From: a virus
DNA length: 27,838 nt
Virus record (IMG/VR): IMGVR_UViG_3300017776_000132
Span: 1-27,838 of that record
Reading direction: 5' to 3' (one strand)
Shown here: piece after piece, positions 13,034-23,500 of the stretch
Layout: each line of letters opens with the position of its first letter
How positions within the stretch are numbered: position 1 is the stretch's first letter
Notes under the pieces: model-generated
The model's database searches: none
What the model was told of the DNA's origin: nothing
What the model saw: only the letters and a program-made list of their open reading frames with translations
Made by a program: the position numbers and the translations under genes

Positions 13034-16000
13034 GCTTGCCTCAATCTCTGTGCTAGTTCCTGATCTCTCGGGTCAGGTAATGTCGTAGGACCGATGTTCA
13101 AGGGCCGAGGTGGTTGAGCCGGGAAAGTAGCGGGGGCTGCCGAAGGGGCTGGAACAGCCCCCGCTAGTTGCGCTTCAGCAGGAGGAGTTGCCGAAGCAGC
13201 AGAACCTTGAGTGCGTGGTGTCTTTAAAAAATCGTCGCTTATAGTATCAGGTATCCGTGATCTAGCTGCATCTTGTTTAACAATTGGATTGTTATCTGTT
13301 TCCAGATCAACAGAACCACCATCAGCTTTACTTAAAAGATCTTCACCCGTCAAGGGGAGACGCATAAAATCGCGCCGTCTAGCAAAGATTTCACGCATTG
13401 GAAACTCACCACCAAACTCACGGACGGTTTTTCTTGCTTGTTTTTTGACCTCTTCAGATGGTGTAAAGGGTGTAAATATTCCACGCATCAATTTATTTAC
13501 GTTACCAACCTTGGCTTTCTTTAAAGTCTTTCGTATTTCCTGATCGCTCATGCCCAAAGTCCGCATGTCTTTTATCATCCCAAACATTCGGTTTTGTTCA
13601 CGGAATAAAACCTGATTTGCTTTTTCATACACAGATAGGATGTTGTCAGGGTTTAAAGCCTGTTCCACACGAGCGGCACGGTTAAATATCTGGGCTGCAC
13701 TTGATACAGACCTTTGATATTGATAGCCGCCATACTGAACAATTTTGTCTGACTTTACATCAACTTCGCGTAGACCAGTTAAGATAGATGCCACTTCTTC
13801 TTCTATCTGTCTTACGTTTCCACGCGCATCTCTGCCATCAGGTGAGAATAAAGCCGTAGCTATTCTACCCGGAACAAAGCCCACTTCGCCACCAAGTTCT
13901 GCTTTTGCTCCAATTGTACCAGCCGTCTGCTCTATGATACCGGGCGTAAAGGCACCAAGTACATGAGCTATACTTTTCGTCCATTGTTCATAAGTGGTAT
14001 CAACTTTAAAATCACCAGAACCCTTGTTGTAGATGACAGCACCTGTTTTTGTCCTGCCGCCCCTGCCTCTTTCGGATACGTCCGCTAGTTTTTCAAACAG
14101 TATGGAGTCTTCCAGAAACGGGCTAGCTAGCTCATGTGTTACGTCAACAAGTGCGCTAGTAAGGAACTTGTCGGTGTCGTACTGGTTCAAAACACCTTCT
14201 CTGTGTGCCTTCATTATAGCTCTGGCTGGACGCATCCAATAATCGTATGGATTGGTGTAACTAAAATCTACATACCCAGTGACATAGTTCTTGTTGTCTT
14301 TGCCTTTTTTAACACTGGTAGGCACTAACGTAGAAGCGCGGCTCCAGTTTGCAACGCGGCGCTGCAATGCGTCCATCTGTTCCTGACCAACACCAAGAGC
14401 GTACATACCGATACCTTGAACCGCTGGGCCTGCTACACCAACTGTACCCATGAAGCCCAGCAAACGACGCATGCCTATCTCTCTGATTTTAGATGCCGCT
14501 GCCTCTGCTGCTTCTGGACTAAGATTTTTAAAAGCACTGGCGCTAGTTCCTAGTTCTTTCGCCGCGTAGCTCAATGTGTTTGCACTGGTACGAATGATTT
14601 CAGCGGGGAAGGCAATAAAGTTACCAAGCGGAGCTTTACGCAGCAGCTTAATAGCTTCTGGTACACGCTCATAGTTGGGGACAACATTCTTAACGATGTC
14701 CGCAGCATAAGAATCTAGATCATCAAAGCCCATCTGTCTGGCGTACTGTTCTGCGTTGTTAGCATCACCCATTGCGTTGATTACTTTTTGACGTTCAAAC
14801 TGAAAGTTATAAATCTTCCAAATATCGTCACCACCTTGATACCAACTTTTTGCAAGATCACTTGCGCCCTTGAGTGGCTTTACCGCAGCATTATCAATAA
14901 GTTGACCCAGCTTATTTCTGCCTAGAGTCCGTCTGATTAGGCCCTTGTCTCTAGTAATATTGACACCCATTTCATCAATATGACCTTTTAATGAACCACC
15001 AATACCCTCTTCAATAAGCTTGTCCATTTCTTTGATTTGAGTTTGAGTGCCTACGACACCTAGACGTTGTAGCTTGCCGTAAAAAAGTTCACGCTGAACA
15101 TCATCTAACCTGTGTATGCTAGAAAAAACTGTTTGTATTGACTCGCCAAGATTACCGCCCCTACCTAAATTACCTTGAGCCATAGCAAAGAGTGCTGATG
15201 AAGTTACGTTTCTAACCTGTGTAATAGGTGACAGAACTGTCTTAGCAAACTGCACCTGACCTTTAGCTCTAAGAAAGTTTCCATAAGACATGCGATATAA
15301 AAAGTCGCCGGGAGTACCCCTAGCCAGTGTTAACTGAGTAAGTTCACTGTACATAGATCCACCAATTTTTTCCCCAATTCTACTGGTAAATCCGTGTTTT
15401 GCGTATGACCCTGTTAAGGCACCGTACTGTATGTCCCCGATTTTATCTAAGTTTGTTATTTCCCCGTCCACTACGTTAGGTTTAGTGCCAAGTACCTTGT
15501 ATTGTTTTTTTAGTGGACTTTTATCGGGGATAGATTTAAAGGTTTCGTCAGATATTATTTCGTCACCAACTTTAGATGGGTTGTCGGGGTCTAAAAACTG
15601 TCTAGCTAGATAGTTGTAGTATGAATCGGTAGCGCGGAAACTCGCTAGATCCGTTACTGTTGACATAAATGCATCAATGGGATCTCTTATTTCACCCAGC
15701 ACAGCACGAAGTACGGGCTGATCTAATGGCTTTTTTGTTAACATAGACGTGCGTAATCTGTCGCGTACAACTCTGTCAACGGTTCCGTCTTGAGCGTTTG
15801 GACGTGCAGGCTTTTTGTAGTTTTCAACAAACTGATCAACTATTTGCTTTGCATATTCAGGTCTGACACGAGCATTAATACCGACACCCGTTGTAAAATC
15901 ATCTACATCTAGTTTACTGACGAAACGACGATACATATCCAACGCTACGTCTGGATTTTCTTCGTAAAACTTAATAGCGTTGTCGTATGATTCCTTAAAC

Positions 16001-17340
16001 AGGTCTGTCTTAAACCAGTTTGGATCTTCAAACGCAGCATAAGTGCGCCGAATGAACTGAGACAGTTGTTCGTCAATGATTTGTTTTATGTCTGGAAGAA
16101 TACCGGACTGCACAAACGGCGAAGAAGCAATAGACGAAGTTAGTCTATCTATTTGTCTTCTTGCTACCAGTGCCTGCTTCTGCATAAAGTCCGGCAGAAA
16201 CTGCACAAGATCTTCGTTTCTTGTGACATCTATTTCTTTACCTAGTCTAGAAGCTTCACGTTTGGCACCATCTATAAACCCCGGATCGCGAGTCAAGAAC
16301 CCATAGAACAAGTTACCAACTTCTACTTTGTCAAGTCCAGAACCTTCTGTCAGTATGTTTCTAAACTCAGCGTAATCATTCTTACTGCCTTTGAATGCTT
16401 GATTAATTGATCTGTCAATTCTTTTTGCGATTCTGCTTGCTTTTGTAACCTGCTGTTCGATATCACCAACGATCTTGGATCTTTTCTCAAATGCGTTAGC
16501 TGGCAAAAACCCACGAGAACGCAAACGCCCAAGTATTTGATCCAAAGCTTCACTCATTGGAGTGCCGCCGCTGGTTGCCTTTTGCACAATTCTGTTTGTT
16601 GCTTCTCCGCCTTTAGCGATGATAGCGTTTAGACCTACAGTGTCGCCAAACTCAGTGGTTGCTTCGACTGCTTCTTTACCCAGAACACCAACTGTTTTAA
16701 AAATCACAGGCAGCGATGCCGTAACACCCGCCGCTTCTGCGGCAAACTTCAACCTGTTTCCAAACCTACGGGCGGCTTCTTCTCTTCCCGACAAGCCAAT
16801 GTCTTTGCTAGTCATTGTATAACCACGGCCCACGAAGTCACCAATAGTTGTGGTGCCATCGGATGCAACCATACCATCAATAACACCTGCCGCGCCTATA
16901 CCTGTAAGCGCAGTTGTTGTCCTGCTAAGATTTCTTAGTTTAGCTAGTTTAGATGCGGCACCAACGGCACCAAGACCGGGTACAGCAAACTGTACAAGAG
17001 CCTGTGTAATCTCACCAGTCAGTCCAGTAGGGTCAATGCCAAGGTCATCTTTGAGTTGATTTTTAGCTTCTGTGACACGTCTGCTGTAGTTTGTATCGTT
17101 TATAGCATCAGGAACAAGTGCAGCAAGTTCAGCTAAACCAGAGCCAGCTTCAATCAAACCACCGACAACGCCTTCACCAAACTCTTGAAGCACACCTTCA
17201 CCAGCCGGGTCTACCGGAACATCCGACCCAGATTGTCTTGGATTTTTTTCAAGATACGTCCTGATTTTAGACATAGCTTCTGCTGGAGAAGTGCCGTCTG
17301 GCAGTTCGTATTTTTGGCCTTCGTATGTAAAGACGGTCAT
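13030..17340 (-). CDS. Giant internal virion/ejection protein, 1436 aa
   Basis: The largest protein in the window. It opens with a small domain (FTYEGQKYELPDGTSPAEAM, about residues 3-35) that recurs at the start of very large phage proteins. Two Gly/Ala-rich hydrophobic stretches (about 55-80 and 111-130) and another around 960-985 could cross or insert into a membrane. Most of the rest is charged and helical. The last 60 or so residues are Pro/Ala-rich. Size, amphipathic helices and a place next to lysozyme and other A/G-rich virion proteins fit a T7 gp16-like or P22-type ejection protein that enters the host with DNA. No transglycosylase motif is seen. The functional call is inference from context. 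Confidence 0.7.
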   Translation of the reverse strand: MTVFTYEGQKYELPDGTSPAEAMSKIRTYLEKNPRQSGSDVPVDPAGEGVLQEFGEGVVGGLIEAGSGLAELAALVPDAINDTNYSRRVTEAKNQLKDDLGIDPTGLTGEITQALVQFAVPGLGAVGAASKLAKLRNLSRTTTALTGIGAAGVIDGMVASDGTTTIGDFVGRGYTMTSKDIGLSGREEAARRFGNRLKFAAEAAGVTASLPVIFKTVGVLGKEAVEATTEFGDTVGLNAIIAKGGEATNRIVQKATSGGTPMSEALDQILGRLRSRGFLPANAFEKRSKIVGDIEQQVTKASRIAKRIDRSINQAFKGSKNDYAEFRNILTEGSGLDKVEVGNLFYGFLTRDPGFIDGAKREASRLGKEIDVTRNEDLVQFLPDFMQKQALVARRQIDRLTSSIASSPFVQSGILPDIKQIIDEQLSQFIRRTYAAFEDPNWFKTDLFKESYDNAIKFYEENPDVALDMYRRFVSKLDVDDFTTGVGINARVRPEYAKQIVDQFVENYKKPARPNAQDGTVDRVVRDRLRTSMLTKKPLDQPVLRAVLGEIRDPIDAFMSTVTDLASFRATDSYYNYLARQFLDPDNPSKVGDEIISDETFKSIPDKSPLKKQYKVLGTKPNVVDGEITNLDKIGDIQYGALTGSYAKHGFTSRIGEKIGGSMYSELTQLTLARGTPGDFLYRMSYGNFLRAKGQVQFAKTVLSPITQVRNVTSSALFAMAQGNLGRGGNLGESIQTVFSSIHRLDDVQRELFYGKLQRLGVVGTQTQIKEMDKLIEEGIGGSLKGHIDEMGVNITRDKGLIRRTLGRNKLGQLIDNAAVKPLKGASDLAKSWYQGGDDIWKIYNFQFERQKVINAMGDANNAEQYARQMGFDDLDSYAADIVKNVVPNYERVPEAIKLLRKAPLGNFIAFPAEIIRTSANTLSYAAKELGTSASAFKNLSPEAAEAAASKIREIGMRRLLGFMGTVGVAGPAVQGIGMYALGVGQEQMDALQRRVANWSRASTLVPTSVKKGKDNKNYVTGYVDFSYTNPYDYWMRPARAIMKAHREGVLNQYDTDKFLTSALVDVTHELASPFLEDSILFEKLADVSERGRGGRTKTGAVIYNKGSGDFKVDTTYEQWTKSIAHVLGAFTPGIIEQTAGTIGAKAELGGEVGFVPGRIATALFSPDGRDARGNVRQIEEEVASILTGLREVDVKSDKIVQYGGYQYQRSVSSAAQIFNRAARVEQALNPDNILSVYEKANQVLFREQNRMFGMIKDMRTLGMSDQEIRKTLKKAKVGNVNKLMRGIFTPFTPSEEVKKQARKTVREFGGEFPMREIFARRRDFMRLPLTGEDLLSKADGGSVDLETDNNPIVKQDAARSRIPDTISDDFLKTPRTQGSAASATPPAEAQLAGAVPAPSAAPATFPAQPPRPLNIGPTTLPDPRDQELAQRLRQA

Positions 17341-17349
17341 CTAAAGCCC

Positions 17350-18606
17350 CTAGGATGTTGCGTCTTCGTTACCTGTTAGCGGAATAGTGTCTGAACTTCC
17401 GGCATTACCTGATGATTGTCCTGTTGCAAGATCATTAAGAAGTGCGTTTATCTGATCAGCCGTTATTTCACCTGATAGTATTTTTGAAACTAAATCTGTG
17501 TCTCTGGCTAACAGACGTGCCACAGCTTCAGGGATGTTTCTTGCCATTAGGGCCTGTGCAGCCTGCACTTCAGCACCCGGTGTTTTAGCAGAAGACATAT
17601 TATACAAAGCCAAAGAATCTTCAAAGCTTTTTCCTGTCCTTGCCATGATTGCTTCAACTTCGCGGATCATCTTTGGATCTTGATCCAGTTCAGCTTGCTG
17701 TAGGGCGGCGGTGATAGAAAGTTTATCCAACGCCAGTTCACGAGCGGCAGCGTTAGCAGCGGCAGCGTCTTCTTGTGACAACACACGTTCAGCAGCAGCC
17801 ATGTTGATCTTCTGCTCCTGCTCACGCTCATCCTGTTTTCCGCTAGCAAAAGTACCAAGGACCGAGGACAAAGCTGAAACGGCGTCCTGACTCATGCTAC
17901 CCGTTCCGCTACCTGCGGCGAACTTCAGGCCACCAAGCATCATCAAGAAGTCACGGTCTGTTCTTACGTCCTTGGCCTGTGTTACACCTGCTTCAACTAA
18001 AAAGTCTTTAGCTTCTTGGAATTTTTGTTTGCGTGTCTTTTTATCAGCATCTTCGGTTCCACTCATACCAGCAATTCTATCTAGGAGTTCATCCATGGCG
18101 CTCTTTGCAGGTTTTTTGCCTTTTTTATCGTCTGGAGACTTGTCTGTTACACCACCAGTTTTTGGCTTGGGCTGGATAAATGAATCAGGAACATCGTCTA
18201 ATATACCGGGGGCACTACCGCCAATTCTTCTTGACTCTTCCGCTTCGTCATCGCTTCTTTGGTTTGTTGGTGGTGTCATACCCGGATCTGTTTGCGGTCC
18301 TACACCTTCAAACTCACCTTGATTTGTTGTGGTTCCACGGTTACGGGCAGCTAACTCAGTGGGGCTAAGAACAGGAACAGGCCCACTAAGATCGATCACT
18401 GGATTTTGCGTGGCTACCTGTCTACGATTAACCAAACCCTGATCAATAAAAGGATTTCCTGTTGTGGATGTGGCTTTTATTAGCTCTGGGCCAGATGCAT
18501 TAATACCAACAGGACCACGAGCCATTGCAGCCCGTTGCTGTGGCGTAGTAAACATTCTGCGGTTTAGTACAGGATTTCTGAGTCTACCTAGTTCGTCACG
18601 AATCAC
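17350..18606 (-). CDS. Putative virion protein, 418 aa
   Basis: A 418-residue protein with a disordered-looking first half: Pro/Gly/Thr-rich, then a Lys- and Asp-rich segment near 145-170 (DKSPDDKKGKKPAKS). The second half is Ala/Glu/Asp-rich and helical, including AAAERVLSQEDAAAANAAAR and repeated ALMARNIPEAVARLLARD-like helices. It ends in a Ser/Gly/Asn-rich tail. There is no catalytic motif. It lies 9 nt upstream of the giant protein and 10 nt after the 262-residue protein, so it is probably an internal or DNA-ejection component. Confidence 0.65.
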   Translation of the reverse strand: MIRDELGRLRNPVLNRRMFTTPQQRAAMARGPVGINASGPELIKATSTTGNPFIDQGLVNRRQVATQNPVIDLSGPVPVLSPTELAARNRGTTTNQGEFEGVGPQTDPGMTPPTNQRSDDEAEESRRIGGSAPGILDDVPDSFIQPKPKTGGVTDKSPDDKKGKKPAKSAMDELLDRIAGMSGTEDADKKTRKQKFQEAKDFLVEAGVTQAKDVRTDRDFLMMLGGLKFAAGSGTGSMSQDAVSALSSVLGTFASGKQDEREQEQKINMAAAERVLSQEDAAAANAAARELALDKLSITAALQQAELDQDPKMIREVEAIMARTGKSFEDSLALYNMSSAKTPGAEVQAAQALMARNIPEAVARLLARDTDLVSKILSGEITADQINALLNDLATGQSSGNAGSSDTIPLTGNEDATS

Positions 18607-18616
18607 TGACTATCTC

Positions 18617-19405
18617 CTAACCAAAGTAGTTGTAGGCACCAAGGCCAGCTATACCAAGACCTGCAAGCTGCTGCATTGTGCTTGGATCTGGTGTGGACTG
18701 TGTGCTGGTTGTCTGCTGCAATGCAGGTACACCACGGAAGATGTCTGACAAGAAGCCAATCTCTTGGTACGGAAGCGCTTGCTGTGCCAATAGGTTTTGA
18801 CGTGCGGCATCCAGTTCAGTTTGAGTCTGACCCTGCATCAAGCTACCGATTCCAAGAAGCGTATTAATGTCCTGCACACCCATCTGCTGTGCGGCTGTAC
18901 CCAACTGACCAAATCTTGCAGAGGCTTGCTGTGCAGCTTGCTGCGCTTGTTGAAACCCTGAAGCCCGAAGCTGACCAGCGGTTCTAGCCTGCTGCTCTAA
19001 CGTACCACGAGCCAACTCACCAGATGCTACGGCTGAACGAGAACCACCAAAGGCTCCTGCACCAAGAGCCTGACCAGCTAGCTGACCTTGCTGCATAGCA
19101 CCACCACGAGCTATGTCTTGCAAAGACTGATCTACAACAGTGCTTTCATATGGATTCATAAATGCGGCTGCGCCACCCGGCCCAGCAAATTGAGTTGCTG
19201 CATCTAGATATGGCTGATAGGCACCAACACCAGCGCCAGCTAATTGTGCCGCTTGCTGCTGCTGTTCAGACAGGCCAGCAACTTGCATTGGCGCATAAGG
19301 CATTCCTGTGCCTTTTAGCGCCTTTGCCTGTGCAAATATGTCAGCTAGATACTGTTCCTGAAACGGGGCAAGTCTTTGGGTTACTTCTTGTGTTTGTGTT
19401 GCCAT
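18617..19405 (-). CDS. Ala/Gln-rich putative internal virion protein
   Basis: A 262-residue protein very rich in Ala, Gln and Gly. The central FMNPYESTVVDQSLQDIARG and GAGAFGGSRSAVASGEL motifs recur in a family of marine-phage virion proteins next to ejection proteins. Long Ala/Gln helices (QQAQQAAQQASARF) and a Gly-rich hydrophobic C-terminus (LAGLGIAGLGAYNYFG) suggest a protein that assembles inside the capsid or inserts into a membrane. Its ATG shares a base with the upstream stop. Confidence 0.65.
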   Translation of the reverse strand: MATQTQEVTQRLAPFQEQYLADIFAQAKALKGTGMPYAPMQVAGLSEQQQQAAQLAGAGVGAYQPYLDAATQFAGPGGAAAFMNPYESTVVDQSLQDIARGGAMQQGQLAGQALGAGAFGGSRSAVASGELARGTLEQQARTAGQLRASGFQQAQQAAQQASARFGQLGTAAQQMGVQDINTLLGIGSLMQGQTQTELDAARQNLLAQQALPYQEIGFLSDIFRGVPALQQTTSTQSTPDPSTMQQLAGLGIAGLGAYNYFG

Positions 19406-20298
19406 TACGTTGTGGCCTCCAATTCTGCCATCATATCATAGAGACGCGCCGCCCCAATGTCTCTATCCCCGCCGCCTGCACCACGCACGGCTTTGGCGGT
19501 TAGTACAAATTCTCCATCCGATAATCTAGCAGGCACTGAGTCAGAGGTGCCTGTTCCGGGTCCAGCGACCTCACCTCTTACGGGTACATCATAACCCATA
19601 GCGCCGCCTTCTGCAAACCGTACAGCGTCTACGTCATACTGGAAGTCTGGTCGTTGCGCTGCGCTTTTAGCTTGCGTGTATGCTGCTTTTTGCGCGGGAT
19701 TATCTAAGTCGTATTTCTCACCTTGGAACATTATATCCCAAGCTTCACCCTGTGGGTCTGGCTGTCGTGGCCCAGTTTCAGGTTCTTCAGGTCCGCCAAG
19801 CAAGCCGAGTGCACCAGCAGCACCAAGACCCAAACTACCAGCCATCAAATAATCGCCTGTGTCCATACCACTAAAAAACTCGCCTATACCACCAGAACTA
19901 GCAGCACCTTCAGTACCAACAAGTCCTTGTTGCACACCGGGGTCTACGCCTGCTGAAGTGTCAAACATAGGTGCTGTTGTTGTTCCTGTTGTTGTAGGCA
20001 CACCATACAAAGACTGCTGCATATCTGTTGGGCCAAACACACTAGAAGTAGATGCCTGCGCTGATTGACTCATTAGGTTTGGTGACACGAAATTGGTAAC
20101 GCCGTAAGCTAGCGCAGCATTTGTCAAAGCATTGTTGACCGATTTGCCGCCAGCTAGACTACCAATCCCAGATCCGAGGGCCGCGCCTGCCGGACCACCG
20201 AAGTAAAACCCAGCAGCGGTGCCTGCTAAAGATAGCAAGTCACCTGTGTCAGTGTCACCCAACCCCAATGCTTTTCCAAGATCACCAAATAATGCCAT
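19405..20298 (-). CDS. Gly-rich putative virion protein, 297 aa
   Basis: A 297-residue protein. The first part is Gly/Ala-rich and hydrophobic (FYFGGPAGAALGSGIGSLAGG), followed by a Ser/Thr/Gly-rich middle with another hydrophobic run (MAGSLGLGAAGALGLLGG). The C-terminal third carries GPGTGTSDSVPARLSDGEFV then LTAKAVRGAG, a motif I recognise from marine phage structural proteins; its exact role is unknown. One-base overlaps on both sides show tight coupling. A place in the internal/ejection complex is inferred. Confidence 0.65.
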   Translation of the reverse strand: MALFGDLGKALGLGDTDTGDLLSLAGTAAGFYFGGPAGAALGSGIGSLAGGKSVNNALTNAALAYGVTNFVSPNLMSQSAQASTSSVFGPTDMQQSLYGVPTTTGTTTAPMFDTSAGVDPGVQQGLVGTEGAASSGGIGEFFSGMDTGDYLMAGSLGLGAAGALGLLGGPEEPETGPRQPDPQGEAWDIMFQGEKYDLDNPAQKAAYTQAKSAAQRPDFQYDVDAVRFAEGGAMGYDVPVRGEVAGPGTGTSDSVPARLSDGEFVLTAKAVRGAGGGDRDIGAARLYDMMAELEATT

Positions 20299-20525
20299 TA
20301 CGCTACCTTTACCGTACCACTGTCATTATACAGTGCTCCTGTCTCAAGTCCAGTGGCGCTTGTAGGCAGGTCAGTTAGTGTTATTTTAGTGCCACGCAAC
20401 TGACCGGGGTTGCGTTCCTGTTCAATAAATATTTCCAGTGCCCTAACAAGATCCTGCATATACGAAGCAGTGTAATCTTGCGGCGGTTCTGGTAGTCTTG
20501 GTGGTGCAATTTCGTTGCTAGCCAT
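20298..20525 (-). CDS. Small virion-cluster protein, 75 aa
   Basis: A 75-residue protein with a Pro-rich start (APPRLPEPPQDY), an amphipathic helix (MQDLVRALEIFIEQER) and a C-terminal beta part (TGALYNDSGTVKVA). The helix-then-strand layout resembles small fibre- or head-associated proteins. It sits with one-base overlaps between the gp10-like gene and the 297-residue gene, so it is translated with them. No family is named. Confidence 0.6.
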   Translation of the reverse strand: MASNEIAPPRLPEPPQDYTASYMQDLVRALEIFIEQERNPGQLRGTKITLTDLPTSATGLETGALYNDSGTVKVA

Positions 20526-23500
20526 TAGCGTCTACCATCCGGTCTTATGTCTACTCGTGGGCTACCCAGCTTCCACTTAGATCCAAGGGCCGTGCTTTCA
20601 ACTCTAAAGGCAAAGGACCTGCCACGGATTCTAGCGTGTACTTGGTTTGTGTATTCTTCTACAGGTGTAACCTGCGTCCTAGTTGCGGTGCCAGACCCTG
20701 TGTTGTTAAAGTCTTCTCCCGGGAAGTTACGCGCCTTTATAGTAAATGTGGCCTGCGGTGTACTCAGAGCCGTAGATCCGGCAAATGTCAGATCCGGCAC
20801 GATCCTACGGATATACAAGAAATGATCCCCGTCCTGTATGTCCATAGCTGCTGACTCAATATATGAAGTCATTGCAGAGCCGTCGTCATCGTGACCAAAC
20901 TCGTGATTGTATAGATACCCACCTTCTGTAGCTAAAGGGAAGTTCCGAGTTCCACGGTCCAACCACGCATTTCTTGAGAGCGTACCGTAATACCATATCT
21001 TATCTAGATAATTGTATACCACATAACGATCATTGTCTGTAGCACCTGAAGATGAATAAAACCAAACCGCCTCACCAAACTCAGAGTTTACACCAGCATA
21101 TACTTTGTCTAGCTGCTCAATATTTATGTCCTGAAACACATGATCCTTGACAGTGCAGGGTAGCTGAGTTGTCTGACCAGCGTAGACATAGAAGTTATCG
21201 ATGCCCATCCAGAACACAAAATCTTCGGTTGCTGCAACCGCATTGGGACCAGCGATAGTGATGTTGTTGGCTAGCTGCTGTAAACCAAAGGTAAACGGCG
21301 GACCGATAAATCTGAGTGAGTTAAGAGCCGTGTCTGTCCACACCAAGATCTCACGTTTTGTTTCGATGGCTTTTACAAAGGTAGACCCAGAGCCAAGACG
21401 TAAATCTCCAGCGGTGTTAGTCGCGGCTGGATACCAAGTGGTGGGATTTTCCTGACTTGAAAAGCGAATCAATAAAGGATCTTGTACTCCGTCACCTTGA
21501 ACTGCGGTTGGATCGCTATTGATAGCATCACAACCAAAAGCAAGGACGTGACGGTCACGGTCAGATACCATGACCTGCTTGCATTTTGTAGGAACAGATG
21601 TCTTTGTGCCAGTTATCGTAGATAACTCTTTTGCTCGTGCACCTGTGCCAAGACTTCTCTCCCAGTAAAAGATATTAGAGTCTCTTGGATTGATGAGTAG
21701 ATCTTCGCCAAAATTATCATGTGACCACAGTCTAATCTGCGTAGTTGTAGTCAAACCACCAGATGCTGCCTGTCCCCACCCGAAGTAGTCATTATTTGCG
21801 TCGGCGTTACCTTTTATGAGGGTGACCAGTGTCCCATCAGCATGAGTTCTTGCTACAACAAAAGAACCAGTCCCCGCTAAATTTGTAGATGCACCTGATC
21901 CGGCGTGACCTCGCACAACGGTAAGATCGTTAGTAGCCACGTTTGTCACAAAAACAAATTCAAGTTGTGGAGCAGCAGCGGTTGGATCACCAAGAAGCAG
22001 TATATCGTTTGCTACTATCCCCGTGGCACTGGCGACTGTTAGTGTTGTGTCTGTTGAACTAAAGGTGCCACCTTCGTTGATTGTGGTTTGAAGTGGACTT
22101 GATGTTAATCCACCATACAATCCCGCACCCCAACCAGTACCACCAACCGTCGTGTCTAATCCTACATTTATTTGATAATTTGCTATCGTAGGAAAACTAC
22201 GACCAGTGACGGTAAGTGTTAAATTGTTTGCACTGGTCGAGCCACCAATATTTGCTCCAGCTAAAGTTATAGTGTCATTGACAGCGTATCCTGTGCCAAT
22301 TGCGGTTATTGCATCTACCGCATAAACACCCGAACCGTTAACTGATACTGTAAATGCTGCACCAGAGCCGCTGCCACTGGTGCTTGCTTGTGTGACACCG
22401 CTAAATGAAACAGTGGTTAGATCAGTTATAGTAAGAACCAAATCGTTAGCTGGAGTTCCACCACCAATTGAGGCGGTGTTACCGCTAGAATTTGTGCCAG
22501 TGCTGTTGTTGCCAGCTATGGTTATTGTATCATTGATTGCATATCCCGATCCGATAGCAGTGATTGCGTCTACCGTATAACCGCCCTGACCATCAGTTGT
22601 TATAGTAAATTTAGCCCCTGACCCACTACCGCTTGTGCTTGTTTGAACGACATCTGTGAAAGTGCCTGTACCTATAGATGTTCCTGAAAGCTGTGTGACA
22701 GTCAAAACTATATCATTGGCTGGAGTCGTACCACCCACGCTGGTTCCAGCAATAGTGATTGTATCGTCTACAGCATAGCTTGAACCTACGGCTGATACGC
22801 TTATACTGTAACCACCCTCTCCGTTCGTTGTTACACTAAACTGTGCGCTTGAACCACTGCCACTGGTACTTGTTTGAGCTACGCTATTGTGCGTTGTGCT
22901 GCCGACAGAAGAGCCAGCAAGGTGCGTTATAGTGAGCGTTAGGTCATGCGTTCCTTTTGTACCGCCAAGGTTTTGACCTTCTATCACTATTTCTTCACCG
23001 ACAACGTAACCAGATCCAATGGCAGTCACAGTCACGGTATAGTTCCCAGAGCCAGCGACTACGGTAAATGTTGCGCCTGCCCCAGATCCGCTCGTGGTTG
23101 TTTGAACAACACCTGTGGTTGTTGCACTACCTGTAGAGGCACCAGAAATAGTGACATTACCAACACCATTACTACTTGGAGATGAAAACGTAAGAGCGCC
23201 AACACCTGTGCCAGCCGCACCAACGGTAACTGTTTTTATACTTGTTCCACTAACACCTGTACCGGAAAGACTGACCGCTCCAACACCACCGCCACCCACT
23301 CCGCTATCACCAGAGGTGGCAGTTTTAGATGTGCCAGCAGAGGTAACAGTTGTAACCCCACCGTTTGTTGCAGTGGCAACTGTTATTGTTAGGTTGTTAG
23401 CTGAAGTGGCTCCGCCAAGACTCGCTCCATTTATAGTTATCGTGTCATTAGGTGCATATCCAGTTCCAGCCGATGTAATTGAAGAAACTGTATAACCACC

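Noticed and set aside
17894-18322. 142-residue plus-strand ORF and other long plus-strand ORFs across 13-27 kb
   Set aside because: They mirror the minus-strand virion genes, are Pro/Ser-rich in the way antisense frames are, and have no ribosome sites.
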